Positions 18,124-25,768 of a stretch of DNA of 64,000 nt are shown here, piece after piece (position 1 is the first letter of the stretch; every line of letters begins with the position of its first letter). Where the stretch lies: contig JBNMLH010000009.1 in the NCBI GenBank assembly GCA_050875145.1, forward strand, positions 1 to 64,000, written 5' to 3'. Both the position numbers and the translations under genes were made by a program. This DNA is from CAG-411 sp050875145 (GTDB lineage Bacteria; Bacillota; Clostridia; Lachnospirales; Lachnospiraceae). The notes beneath the pieces were generated by a model that saw nothing but the letters and a program-made list of their open reading frames with translations, searched no databases and was not told where the DNA came from.

Positions 18124-18563
18124 AAATAAATCCTCCTATCGAAAGCGTAAAGTAGAAAACGCGCCCAAACAATTCGCTTTTTCTCCGTGTCAAAACACAA
18201 TTTCGCTTTGCATGCCTGCATTCTATCCACACTTTTCCAACCTGTCAAGACGCTTCCTGTTTTTTTGGTGGATAGGCCAATTTAAGACTGGAAGATTTTC
18301 CCATGTCATACAGTTTCTCCAAAAATAGAATTTTTTATTTGTAATATTTTATCTAGATTTAATAGAAAAAAACAGGTATATTTTTTTCTGCTTGTCTACT
18401 ATTTTATTCGATAAAATGCGACAAAATGCCAGAATTATGGGGTTTTATAGGTTTTTATGTCAAAAGATGACAGGAAGTTTTGTCTTAGATTATATTTGAT
18501 ATTCTTTCTAAATATTCCGATATATTTATAGAAAGATAAAATAATTTAAAAGGAGGGATTTTT
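18124..18563. other. Intergenic region between the hydrolase and AP2 genes (440 bp)
   Basis: Besides the minus-strand promoter at 18220-18248, I see an AT-rich stretch and a possible plus promoter before the AP2 gene (TTGATA near 18497, TATATT near 18522). No ORF with a ribosome site was found. Confidence 0.4.
18220..18248 (-). promoter_or_regulatory. Sigma-A promoter of the cell wall hydrolase
   Basis: On the minus strand TTGACA (18243-18248), 17 bp, TAGAAT (18220-18225). The leader is about 90 nt. Confidence 0.75.
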
Positions 18564-19352
18564 GTGGCAACATTACCTGGTGTTTTTTTAACAAAGAAAA
18601 AAAATGGAGATATTTCTTATCGCTCCTCTATAAATTTCAAAGGAAAACATATTAGTCTGGGAAGTTTTTCCACAGAAAAAAAAGCCTCTCTTGCGTATAA
18701 GGAGGCCAGAGAGTTGTGTGATTTTTCCCATAAGACCATTGAAGATTATAAAAAAAGTTCTGTTCTTCCTTTTGTGAAATGGGTTTCTCTTATAAATTTT
18801 CGAGATAATAATATATACTGCAAAACTCCCATTTATATTTTATCCAATTATTTTTTATATTATTTTGGACCGGATGATATCCTTAAATTTGATGTAGATG
18901 ATTTATTTTATTATTCGAAACATACGATTCAACGGCGTGGTGGGCATCTGTTCGTAGCTGAATACGGCACACAGTTTAATATTCTGACCCGCTATGGAAT
19001 TAAAAACTTTGCAGTTGCAGGAAGAGATTACCGCTTTGTCAATGGAGACTGCACAGATTTTCGTTATCGAAATATCGAAATCATCAACAAATATCATGGC
19101 GTGACCCATCATATGGAACGTGGCATTTCTACCTATACAGTAAAAATACATATAAATGGAGACTTTCAGGTAGGGACCTACCAAACAGAAACCGAAGCGG
19201 CAGTTGCGTACAATAAAGCAGCTACCTTACTAAAAGAAAAAGGAGTACAAAAAAATTTTCCAAAAAATTATGTTTTGGAATTAAATGAAATCGAATATGC
19301 CGCCCTTTACAATAAAATATGTATCTCCCCAAAAATTCGTAATTGGAAATAA
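18564..19352 (+). CDS. AP2-domain protein with degenerate HNH-like centre
   Basis: A 262-residue protein from a GTG start with AGGAGG 7 nt upstream. Two AP2-like DNA-binding modules are visible: residues 5-52 (KGKHISLGSFSTEKKASLAY) and 179-226 (NGDFQVGTYQTETEAAVAY). Between them, residues 126-178 resemble the HNH module of AP2-bearing homing endonucleases (FVNGDCTDFRYRNIEIINKY), but the histidines expected for metal binding are missing. It looks like a homing-endonuclease derivative kept for DNA binding rather than cutting. It stands alone, with no mobile-element flanks visible. Its targets are unknown. Confidence 0.8.
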   Translation: MATLPGVFLTKKKNGDISYRSSINFKGKHISLGSFSTEKKASLAYKEARELCDFSHKTIEDYKKSSVLPFVKWVSLINFRDNNIYCKTPIYILSNYFLYYFGPDDILKFDVDDLFYYSKHTIQRRGGHLFVAEYGTQFNILTRYGIKNFAVAGRDYRFVNGDCTDFRYRNIEIINKYHGVTHHMERGISTYTVKIHINGDFQVGTYQTETEAAVAYNKAATLLKEKGVQKNFPKNYVLELNEIEYAALYNKICISPKIRNWK

Positions 19353-19446
19353 ACCGTTCATTACAGTTTCAATGATAGCTTGTATATGTGGTATTTTGAA
19401 TACGATACCATACTTTGTAGATAGAAATAGAACAGCTAGATTAAAC

Positions 19447-19499
19447 AGAGATGCCTTGGCCATCGCCAATGCATCTCTACTAATTAAGGAGTTTTTTTT
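19447..19499. terminator. Hairpin with T-run after the AP2 gene
   Basis: AGAGATGC-TTGGC pairs with GCCAA-GCATCTCT (one mismatch) around a 4-nt loop, and TTTTTTTT follows 13 nt later on the plus strand. It lies between convergent genes and may serve both. Confidence 0.6.
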
Positions 19500-19507
19500 A
19501 CATCCCC
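19488..19507. repeat. T8-centred element, copy A
   Basis: GGAG, eight T, ACATCCCC; see the copy at 23346-23366. Both lie 10-20 bp from a strong hairpin, downstream of a minus-strand gene. Confidence 0.4.
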
Positions 19508-19555
19508 TTTTATTATTTCAACCATTTTGATTTGATAGGTAAATCCGTCTCTTTT

Positions 19556-20209
19556 TTATTTATTTAATTCCAATTCTTCAAGAATTCTTTCTTTTATGTT
19601 TTGCTTGGCTTTTAATACGCTCTCATCTCCCGCAAAAAACTGTGCTTGGCAGATTTTCTCGTAGGTATATTCTTGCTCAATATCTACTACCATACCACTA
19701 TCAGACGTTTCTAAATTTAAACAACCAAACCATTTTTCTGCCTCATAAAAACCTTTATGATACGATGATGCACAAATTAGGTATCTTTGATCTTTCATCA
19801 TCCACCCTGAAAATGCATCTAAATAAATCCTATCATCATAATACTCAAACCCTGGCATTCCATCTACCCAAACAGTGTCACTTTCAATACTCGATTTTCC
19901 TCTAATTACCTTTTCAATTTTGACCTCCTGCATTACGTCAAGACCACCAACCTTTATGTTTCCTGTTGGTTTTGCTATAAAAATGTATTCCCTATTCAAA
20001 GCACTATTTACATACTCTGTTCCAATTTTTCCCTCATAGTTTTCTGCATCCGATTTTCCCTCTGCATAATCAAAATAAAAGGAAACCTTTTTTAAATCTT
20101 CCAAATTTTTAACATCTGCAAGACCCACATTTCCAAATGACATTCTTCCAATTTCTCCAAAAATCACACAAATGGTACAAATGCTTATAAATAACAATCC
20201 TTTTTTCAA
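19556..20209 (-). CDS. Anchored extracytoplasmic protein of the ABC cassette
   Basis: A 217-residue protein from a TTG start (AGAGGTG 6 nt upstream). It has one N-terminal hydrophobic segment and then an outside domain rich in beta strands (VKIEKVIRGKSS, RYLICASSY) and a helical end. I do not recognise a family. The pattern of a V-x-I-E-K-V-x-x-G-K strand followed by a G/D-Q-x-Y-L-I strand resembles the protein at 57907-58560 and, loosely, netrin/TIMP-like OB folds; that is inference. It is the last gene of the cassette that starts with the secreted protein at 23061 and could be an immunity or accessory factor. Confidence 0.7.
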   Translation of the reverse strand: MKKGLLFISICTICVIFGEIGRMSFGNVGLADVKNLEDLKKVSFYFDYAEGKSDAENYEGKIGTEYVNSALNREYIFIAKPTGNIKVGGLDVMQEVKIEKVIRGKSSIESDTVWVDGMPGFEYYDDRIYLDAFSGWMMKDQRYLICASSYHKGFYEAEKWFGCLNLETSDSGMVVDIEQEYTYEKICQAQFFAGDESVLKAKQNIKERILEELELNK

Positions 20210-20243
20210 TCTTCACACCTCTTTCCTGTAATAATTGCAGGAT

Positions 20244-20876
20244 TTATCGCGACAATACTCCATCGTTCATCACATATACTTCATCACACAATTCCTCAAT
20301 ATCCCCACGATTATGACTTGCAATTAAAATAATAGCACCTCGTCTTTTTTCTTCCTTTAATATTTCTCGAAATCGCCTAACTGTTTCTTCATCTAGTGCA
20401 TTCGTAGGCTCATCTAAAAGAAGCAAATCTGGTTTTTCCATAATCGCTTGCGCAATCACAAGTTTTTGTCTCATTCCCAGGGAAAAAGTTTTCATCTTTT
20501 TTTTATTATTGCTGTCTAATCCTATTTTGTCTAATGTTTCAATAATTTCCTTTTCCCCTATATAATTGTTAATCTTAGCCAAATACCTCAAATTTTCCAT
20601 TGCATTAAGGTCTGCATATAGATTTACATTTTCCACAATGATGCCCATACGAATTTTTTGAGCTAAATTTCTTGTACAATCTTCACCATTCCAAACTATA
20701 CTTCCATTATCTACCTTTACCAAACCCGAAATAGCGCGAAACAACATACTTTTTCCTGACCCATTTTTTCCAACAATTCCGTATATTTTCCCACCTAATG
20801 CACAAAAGTCCACCTTGTTCAAAACCTTTTCTTGACGTATTTCTTTTGTAATGTTTTGTATTTCTAGACTATTCAT
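20244..20876 (-). CDS. ABC transporter ATPase
   Basis: A 210-residue ATPase. Walker A is GKNGSGKS, the signature is FSLGMRQK, Walker B is LLLLDEPTNALD and the H-loop is IASHNR. The LGMRQ form of the signature is typical of exporters of the CcmA/bacteriocin-immunity type. It pairs with the two permeases just upstream on the same strand (gap 28 bp). AAGG lies 8 nt before the ATG. Confidence 0.93.
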   Translation of the reverse strand: MNSLEIQNITKEIRQEKVLNKVDFCALGGKIYGIVGKNGSGKSMLFRAISGLVKVDNGSIVWNGEDCTRNLAQKIRMGIIVENVNLYADLNAMENLRYLAKINNYIGEKEIIETLDKIGLDSNNKKKMKTFSLGMRQKLVIAQAIMEKPDLLLLDEPTNALDEETVRRFREILKEEKRRGAIILIASHNRGDIEELCDEVYVMNDGVLSR

Positions 20877-20904
20877 AAAAACTACCTTCTTACATCCTCT
20901 CTAC

Positions 20905-21684
20905 TTATAAATCACTTTCCAACAATTTTATATCCATGCGTTTTACATATTTTAAAAGACCAAAAACAATCAATCCAACGATAAGGGTGTAATATGCTAA
21001 TACAAATAACACAAACTTTAAATCTGTTTCATAAAACAGATTTATCATATTAACAGGCGCCAAATACATATATTTCAAGTTTCCTGCAAACATGGAAATT
21101 TCATCATACTTTATTACATAAATCACCATTATAACAAGGAAAGCTGCACCAGCACACACACCATAGGATATTTTTCCCATAATAGATACTGCATTTATAA
21201 TAAGCGCAACCAAAAATATGTTATATGTTACAAATATTGCAGTAATAAAATAGGCTAATATTACATTTTTATCACAAATCATCCTTGTATGATACAACTG
21301 CAATAGTAAAACACAGCTACAATAAATAATCGCACTTAAGATGCACTCCCCAAGTAACTTGCCAACTTTACGCAACATCCATTTGCTTCTGGACTTTACC
21401 CGAGTCATAACATATATTCCAGTACCGTAGATTTCCTTATATAGATCCGTACCAAAAATTATGGACAAAATTAACAAATACGCTAAATCAAACAGATACA
21501 GCACCAAAACATGTTCCCCGTTTTCCATTGTCCTTATTCCCCCAGTAAAGGAATTTAAATACACATTTATAAAGCTTCCCTCAAATTCCCCTTTTCCCAT
21601 TCTTTTTAAGCAATCTATATTCAGTATTGATGCCACTGACAGTGCAATCAAATATTTTTTCAAAGCTTCTTTCACTCGGTACAT
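20905..21684 (-). CDS. ABC-2 type permease (second)
   Basis: A 259-residue integral membrane protein with about six membrane helices and a long loop between the first two. It begins 5 bp after the stop of the other permease and has no own ribosome site, so translation is probably coupled. No family beyond ABC-2-like export permease can be seen. It should form the membrane part of the transporter with the protein encoded at 21690-22487. Confidence 0.8.
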   Translation of the reverse strand: MYRVKEALKKYLIALSVASILNIDCLKRMGKGEFEGSFINVYLNSFTGGIRTMENGEHVLVLYLFDLAYLLILSIIFGTDLYKEIYGTGIYVMTRVKSRSKWMLRKVGKLLGECILSAIIYCSCVLLLQLYHTRMICDKNVILAYFITAIFVTYNIFLVALIINAVSIMGKISYGVCAGAAFLVIMVIYVIKYDEISMFAGNLKYMYLAPVNMINLFYETDLKFVLFVLAYYTLIVGLIVFGLLKYVKRMDIKLLESDL

Positions 21685-21689
21685 TTTAA

Positions 21690-22487
21690 TTATTTATACT
21701 CCATTCTTTTCAAAATAATTTTTACAATAACGCCACTAACAACCATCATAACACCTGTTACAATCAACATTCCTTCTAAATCTCCAGCTCCCAATGGACA
21801 AAGCAAATAATCATTTAAATCGAATTTTGATATACTCAGTGAATTTGACACAAAAAAAATAACATATAATGGGAGTATCGTAAATATTTTAAACTTTCTA
21901 ACAAAATGACAAAATGAAAAAACTAGCATACAACATGCTCCTGCAAATATAGCTAATAACACCACGTATCCGATTTCATATAATAATTCATTTTCCTTAT
22001 AACAATTCTCTAACGCATATCCACGATTCAAGAAGTATAATCTAGACTTAGCCATACCAAACCGGTGGTTACTTGCGTTATAAAATGTAATTTCATTAAG
22101 TATTATGTTTATCATAAGTGGCACAAATGCTATACTTGCACCTCCCAAAAAACTTACAATCCATTTACTATAATATAATTTCTTCTTACTAGTTCTTGTA
22201 GCTGTAAATACACCATTCTTATTTCGATTTTCATCAAATATAGGAAACGCAGTCATCACACTTAACAGGATTGGGAAAAAAACTGTGTAGTAATCAGCGT
22301 ATGTTTTCCAATCCACTAAAACAAAATGATCGCTCGGTCTGCCGATATTAAATAAATCTCTTCCCATATTTTGCTTAACTTCAGACAAATAAGAAATACA
22401 ACAGAATATCAACATCACAAAAAAGGCAAACCAATATTCCCTTTTCTTAAATAATAAATACAAGTTTGCTTTTACTTCTTTTATCAT
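21690..22487 (-). CDS. ABC-2 type permease (first)
   Basis: A 265-residue membrane protein with about six helices: one near residue 20, then segments around 68, 110, 170, 200 and 235. The segment FDENRNKNGVFTATRTSKKKLYYSK after the second helix is the cytoplasmic coupling loop typical of ABC-2 permeases. It is the first transporter gene after the secreted-protein gene, from which it is separated by a hairpin. Confidence 0.8.
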   Translation of the reverse strand: MIKEVKANLYLLFKKREYWFAFFVMLIFCCISYLSEVKQNMGRDLFNIGRPSDHFVLVDWKTYADYYTVFFPILLSVMTAFPIFDENRNKNGVFTATRTSKKKLYYSKWIVSFLGGASIAFVPLMINIILNEITFYNASNHRFGMAKSRLYFLNRGYALENCYKENELLYEIGYVVLLAIFAGACCMLVFSFCHFVRKFKIFTILPLYVIFFVSNSLSISKFDLNDYLLCPLGAGDLEGMLIVTGVMMVVSGVIVKIILKRMEYK

Positions 22488-22526
22488 ATCAATTTTTTTC
22501 CACCTTTCTCAACTTATAACCAACAC

Positions 22527-22558
22527 GAGCATTGGCAATTTAACCATTGACAATGCTC
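22527..22558 (-). terminator. Leaky terminator or processing hairpin between secreted protein and transporter
   Basis: GAGCATTG and CAATGCTC form an 8-bp stem, extended by an inner CAAT/ATTG. There is no long U-run. Placement right after the small secreted gene would give much more of it than of the transporter. Confidence 0.55.
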
Positions 22559-22602
22559 TAATCATTATATGTTAGTACAGTTTATTTCGTAATACGTATT
22601 TA

Positions 22603-23061
22603 TTAACGCTTACCATCTGCATAAAAAGTACCAGATACATATGCATTTAAATGAGGATTATTCCCTTGTCCATGATACTGTATTGATTTACCTATACCAG
22701 TATATGCATTTTTTAATTGAACATATAGAATTTTACCTTTAGTGGCAACCGCTCCCTCATCATCTTTAGAAGTTGCCAATACCCACTTTGATCCATTCCA
22801 TCCCATAAATTTCGTTTTTGACTTCATATAATCAGCGGCCTTATTTCCATTACCATCATACATTGTTGTCACCAAAACACCAACTTGGGACATATTAGAA
22901 TTTCCTTTATTTACAGTTGTAATCTTCTTGTATTCATCTTTCGCAATAAATTTTTTTGAAAATGTTCCAGCCCCCGAAGGATAGGCAAATGCAAACTGCG
23001 AACTTGTACTCACCAACATCGCTCCTACGACTAACGCAGTCACTATAATATTTCGTTTCAA
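22603..23061 (-). CDS. Small secreted protein heading the ABC cassette
   Basis: I choose a TTG start at 23061 (GAGAGGA about 6 nt upstream), giving 152 residues; longer versions would bury the signal peptide. The signal peptide (about 1-26) ends in FAFA before YPSGAG. The mature part of about 126 residues is lysine- and glycine-rich with many short beta strands (QVGVLVTTMYDGNG, KILYVQLKNAYTG, AYVSGTFYADGKR) and has no cysteine. I do not recognise the family. Position before an ABC exporter and a strong promoter suggest a bacteriocin-like or signalling protein; that is inference. Confidence 0.72.
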   Translation of the reverse strand: MKRNIIVTALVVGAMLVSTSSQFAFAYPSGAGTFSKKFIAKDEYKKITTVNKGNSNMSQVGVLVTTMYDGNGNKAADYMKSKTKFMGWNGSKWVLATSKDDEGAVATKGKILYVQLKNAYTGIGKSIQYHGQGNNPHLNAYVSGTFYADGKR

Positions 23062-23117
23062 ATTATTTTCCTCTCTTTCAATTGTTGTAATTATGTATAT
23101 CCAGAAATACAATAAAT

Positions 23118-23147
23118 ATTATATATATGTATATACTATATTGTCAA
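23118..23147 (-). promoter_or_regulatory. Strong promoter of the secreted-protein/ABC cassette
   Basis: On the minus strand TTGACA (23142-23147), 18 bp, TATAAT (23118-23123), both perfect hexamers. Confidence 0.8.
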
Positions 23148-23299
23148 CAGAATTTATACATTTATTTTATCTCGAATTTATAAAACTAAATTCCATATGA
23201 AAGAGTAAATTTCACCTATATGAAAAAATTGAGGAAAAACGTAAAATTTTTTGTTCGTTTTCAGATTGATGTTTTATGATTATTTTTCCAGATAATAGA

Positions 23300-23341
23300 A
23301 AAAGCAGAAACATCGGCATGGTAGCCGATGCTTCTGCTTTT
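23300..23341. terminator. Bidirectional terminator after glnK
   Basis: AAAAGCAGAA-CATCGGC pairs with GCCGATG-TTCTGCTTTT around a 6-nt loop, with one mismatch. The minus strand continues CTTTTTCTATT, ending amt-glnK. Confidence 0.85.
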
Positions 23342-23345
23342 CAAA

Positions 23346-23366
23346 GGGACTTTTTTTTACAGCCCC
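23346..23366. repeat. T8-centred element, copy B
   Basis: GGGAC, eight T, then ACAGCCCC. A matching copy (GGAG, eight T, ACATCCCC) is at 19488-19507, also beside a terminator hairpin. The flanking GGG/CCC and GGA/TCC pairs co-vary. Confidence 0.4.
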
Positions 23367-23397
23367 GCTTTTTCATGCTAAAAAATTATTTATTGAA

Positions 23398-23784
23398 TTA
23401 TTCATCTTCTGGCGATTGTACCGCATCATACCCAGTTTCCTGTGTACGAATCTTCATAGCCTGACGTATGTTATAACTGAAAATCTTTCCGTCTCCATGA
23501 TTTCCTGTAAAGGCTGCTTTTTGTATTGCCTCAACCGTTTTCTTTTCCCATTCCTGCGAAGACACCACAATCTCAAATTTAATTTTAGGAAGCACCTGTA
23601 CATCCACCTTCTGACCTCTGACATAATCCATCATTCCTCTTTGTGCTCCACAACCTACTACCTGATAGGCTGTAATACCATTGACACCAATGGCTGCCAA
23701 CGCATTTTTTACATCTAGAAAACATTCTTCTCGTACAATCGCTTCTACCTTTATTAATTCCACATCTGCTTGTTCCTGTGACAT
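23398..23784 (-). CDS. glnK: P-II family nitrogen regulator
   Basis: A 128-residue P-II protein that should bind ATP/ADP and 2-oxoglutarate and control the ammonium channel encoded 17 bp upstream. The C-terminal signature TGNHGDGKIF and the end of the T-loop VLPKIKFEIVV are clear. The tyrosine that is uridylylated in enteric GlnB (position 51) is replaced by valine (RGQKVDVQ), so regulation by that modification is not expected. A short extra N-terminus and an acidic tail are present. AGGAGG precedes the ATG. Confidence 0.93.
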   Translation of the reverse strand: MSQEQADVELIKVEAIVREECFLDVKNALAAIGVNGITAYQVVGCGAQRGMMDYVRGQKVDVQVLPKIKFEIVVSSQEWEKKTVEAIQKAAFTGNHGDGKIFSYNIRQAMKIRTQETGYDAVQSPEDE

Positions 23785-23801
23785 GTCTAAACCTCCTATT
23801 C

Positions 23802-25043
23802 TTATTCCAAACCATTAAAGGATGGATACGCTGACTCTCCATGTTGCGAAACATCCAATCCAACTGCTTCGTCCTTTGCATCCACACGAATGTTTCCAGT
23901 GAACAGGCGTGTAATGGCATAGCAAATTATCGTTCCTACTACTGCAATTACAATTGTAATGCCAATACCGATTAACTGTGCTGCGAATTGTCCCCAGTCA
24001 CCATAGATAGCTCCATTATAACCTCCTACAGAAGCCTTTGCAAAAATACCTGTTAAGATACCGCCCCAGATACCACCTGTACCATGGCAACTAAAGGCAT
24101 CCAAAGCATCATCAAATCCAAATTTTCTCTTTCCATAAGAAATCATCAAAAAGCAGATTGGACTGGTAGATAATCCAATAATTACGGCTGCCCAAACTGG
24201 CACAAATCCAGCTCCAGGAGTAATACCTACCAAACCAGCTACCATACCTGTACATACACCAATTAAAGTAGGTTTTCTGTTTGCAATCATATCGCATACC
24301 ATCCATGATAACATAGCGGCTGCGGCTGATGTTGCGGTTGTCATAAAGGCATGTGCTGCAAGTCCATTTGCTTCTAACGCAGAACCGGCATTAAATCCAA
24401 ACCATCCAAACATCAAAAGGGATGCACCTATTACAACTGTTGGAATATTATGTACTCGATATGCTGCATGATAATAATCTTTTCTCTTTCCTAAAAGAAT
24501 ACAAAGAACAAGGGCAGAAACACCTGAACTGATATGTACTACATCTCCACCGGCAAAATCCAAAGCTCCAAGTCCATCTAAACCTAACAATCCATTCTTC
24601 GCCCATACCATATGTGCCAATGGATAGTACACAATAATTGACCAAATTACAATAAACACAAACAATGATTTAAATTTCATCCTACCTGCAACTGCACCAG
24701 TAATCAAGGCTGGTGTAATTACTGCAAACATCATTTGAAATGAACAAAATACCATATTCGGAATTGCGTGACTGTCCAAATATCCTTTTGTCAAAGATAC
24801 ACCTTCCAATCCCAACCAGCGAAAGTCACCAATAATACCGTTTCCCGTTGGTGCAAAAGAAAGGGAATATCCAAATAATACCCACATTACAATTCCCGTT
24901 CCTATAATAAAAATCGACATCATCATTGTATTTACAACGTTCTTCTTTCTTACAAGACCTCCATAAAAACAGGCAAGCCCTGGTGTCATAAAAAACACAA
25001 ATGCTGCACAAATTAGGACAAATCCTATATTTCCTGCGTTCAT
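23802..25043 (-). CDS. amt: Ammonium transporter (Amt/Mep)
   Basis: A 413-residue channel with eleven expected membrane helices, starting at 25043 (AGGAGG 9 nt upstream); an upstream in-frame ATG has no ribosome site and would add an unlikely 29 residues. The twin-histidine pore is visible in AGGDVVHISSG and SCHGTGGIWGG. It carries ammonium into the cell and would be plugged by the P-II protein encoded downstream. Its mRNA leader, about 210 nt, carries two hairpins, one with a U-tract right at the predicted 5' end. Confidence 0.95.
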   Translation of the reverse strand: MNAGNIGFVLICAAFVFFMTPGLACFYGGLVRKKNVVNTMMMSIFIIGTGIVMWVLFGYSLSFAPTGNGIIGDFRWLGLEGVSLTKGYLDSHAIPNMVFCSFQMMFAVITPALITGAVAGRMKFKSLFVFIVIWSIIVYYPLAHMVWAKNGLLGLDGLGALDFAGGDVVHISSGVSALVLCILLGKRKDYYHAAYRVHNIPTVVIGASLLMFGWFGFNAGSALEANGLAAHAFMTTATSAAAAMLSWMVCDMIANRKPTLIGVCTGMVAGLVGITPGAGFVPVWAAVIIGLSTSPICFLMISYGKRKFGFDDALDAFSCHGTGGIWGGILTGIFAKASVGGYNGAIYGDWGQFAAQLIGIGITIVIAVVGTIICYAITRLFTGNIRVDAKDEAVGLDVSQHGESAYPSFNGLE

Positions 25044-25066
25044 ACTATTTTTCCTCCTTATTTTAC

Positions 25067-25121
25067 ATGGCATGATTTTATAGGCAAAAAATATTTTTGC
25101 CACACATAGCATTTCTGCCAT
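25067..25121 (-). promoter_or_regulatory. RBS-proximal hairpin in the amt leader
   Basis: ATGGCA/TGCCAT enclose GGCAAAAA-ATA-TTTTTGCC (25083-25101). The base of the outer stem ends about 10 nt before the AGGAGG of amt. Confidence 0.5.
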
Positions 25122-25175
25122 ACGATTCAATTCTTTTCTAAAAAGCAGTCGCGCGCCTGTCTTTTTTATAAAGAA

Positions 25176-25248
25176 AAAGGAGCCAAATTTCCTTCCTTAC
25201 ATTGCTCTCTCTACTGAGCAACATAAGGAAACAAATTTGAACTCCTTT
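25176..25248 (-). promoter_or_regulatory. Terminator-like attenuator at the 5' end of the amt mRNA
   Basis: Four paired blocks (AAAGGAG/CTCCTTT, AAATTT/AAATTT, TTCCTTA/TAAGGAA, TTGCTC/GAGCAA), separated by small internal loops, close an 8-nt loop. On the minus strand the stem is followed by TTTCTTTAT. The predicted transcription start (about 25253) is only a few nucleotides before the stem. AAGGA near the 5' end could instead pair with TCCTT of the same arm, which would break the terminator. Confidence 0.7.
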
Positions 25249-25259
25249 GTTCTAAGAAA

Positions 25260-25288
25260 TTTATACCACAAATTTCCATAATATGCAA
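25260..25288 (-). promoter_or_regulatory. amt promoter
   Basis: On the minus strand TTGCAT (25283-25288), 17 bp, TATAAA (25260-25265). Confidence 0.7.
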
Positions 25289-25464
25289 GCCCTTTTTTAT
25301 TTTTGTGATAACATAGTAATTATTTTTATCCACAAATGTAAAAAACGCTTTCTTTTTTCGCAATATGAGTTACTCTTTTATGTAATTGCAAAAGAAATTG
25401 AAAATTTTTAGCTTTTTTTCAAAAAAGGGGTATCTTTTTTCACAAAATATGGTATAATATATAC

Positions 25465-25541
25465 ATATTTTTCTTCTTCCATTTTCATAAAAAGAAGCAG
25501 TCAGGAAATCAACCGTATGGTTTTCGACTGCTTCTTTTTTT
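25465..25541 (+). ncRNA. Candidate small RNA (about 77 nt)
   Basis: An extended -10, TGGTATAAT (25450-25458), on the plus strand should start transcription near 25465. A strong terminator (25491-25541) would end it after about 77 nt. No ORF with a ribosome site is present. The terminator also serves the minus strand, so the RNA needs expression evidence. The -35 is weak. Confidence 0.35.
25491..25541. terminator. Bidirectional terminator after cotJC
   Basis: AAAGAAGCAGTC pairs with GACTGCTTCTTT (12 bp), with an inner AACC/GGTT hairpin, followed by T-runs on plus and CTTTTTATG on minus. The stretch 25542-25768 between it and cotJC holds only a small ACGAG/CTCGT hairpin. Confidence 0.88.
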
Positions 25542-25768
25542 GTGGTGCATAAGTAAACACTCAGCCCCACTTTATCGTAACGCCTGGATGTTTCTCTTTT
25601 GTATACGAGCTTCACTCGTTATCTGGCAGCCACAAATTTCTTGAACAACATCAGCGACTCGCTACTCCCCAGAATAAAAGTATGCATGCATAACTTATTA
25701 TATGATAAAAGCGAAAAAAGGTTCCTTCCCCATAGGCATTCTTACTTTTATCAAAACGGTAATATATA

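Noticed and set aside
22603..23061. Lactococcin 972-type bacteriocin call
   Set aside because: Signal peptide and ABC context are similar, but the mature sequence shows none of the family residues I know.
25370..25615. 81-codon minus-strand ORF between amt and cotJC
   Set aside because: It runs through the strong bidirectional terminator at 25491-25541, lacks a good ribosome site and has low-complexity content.
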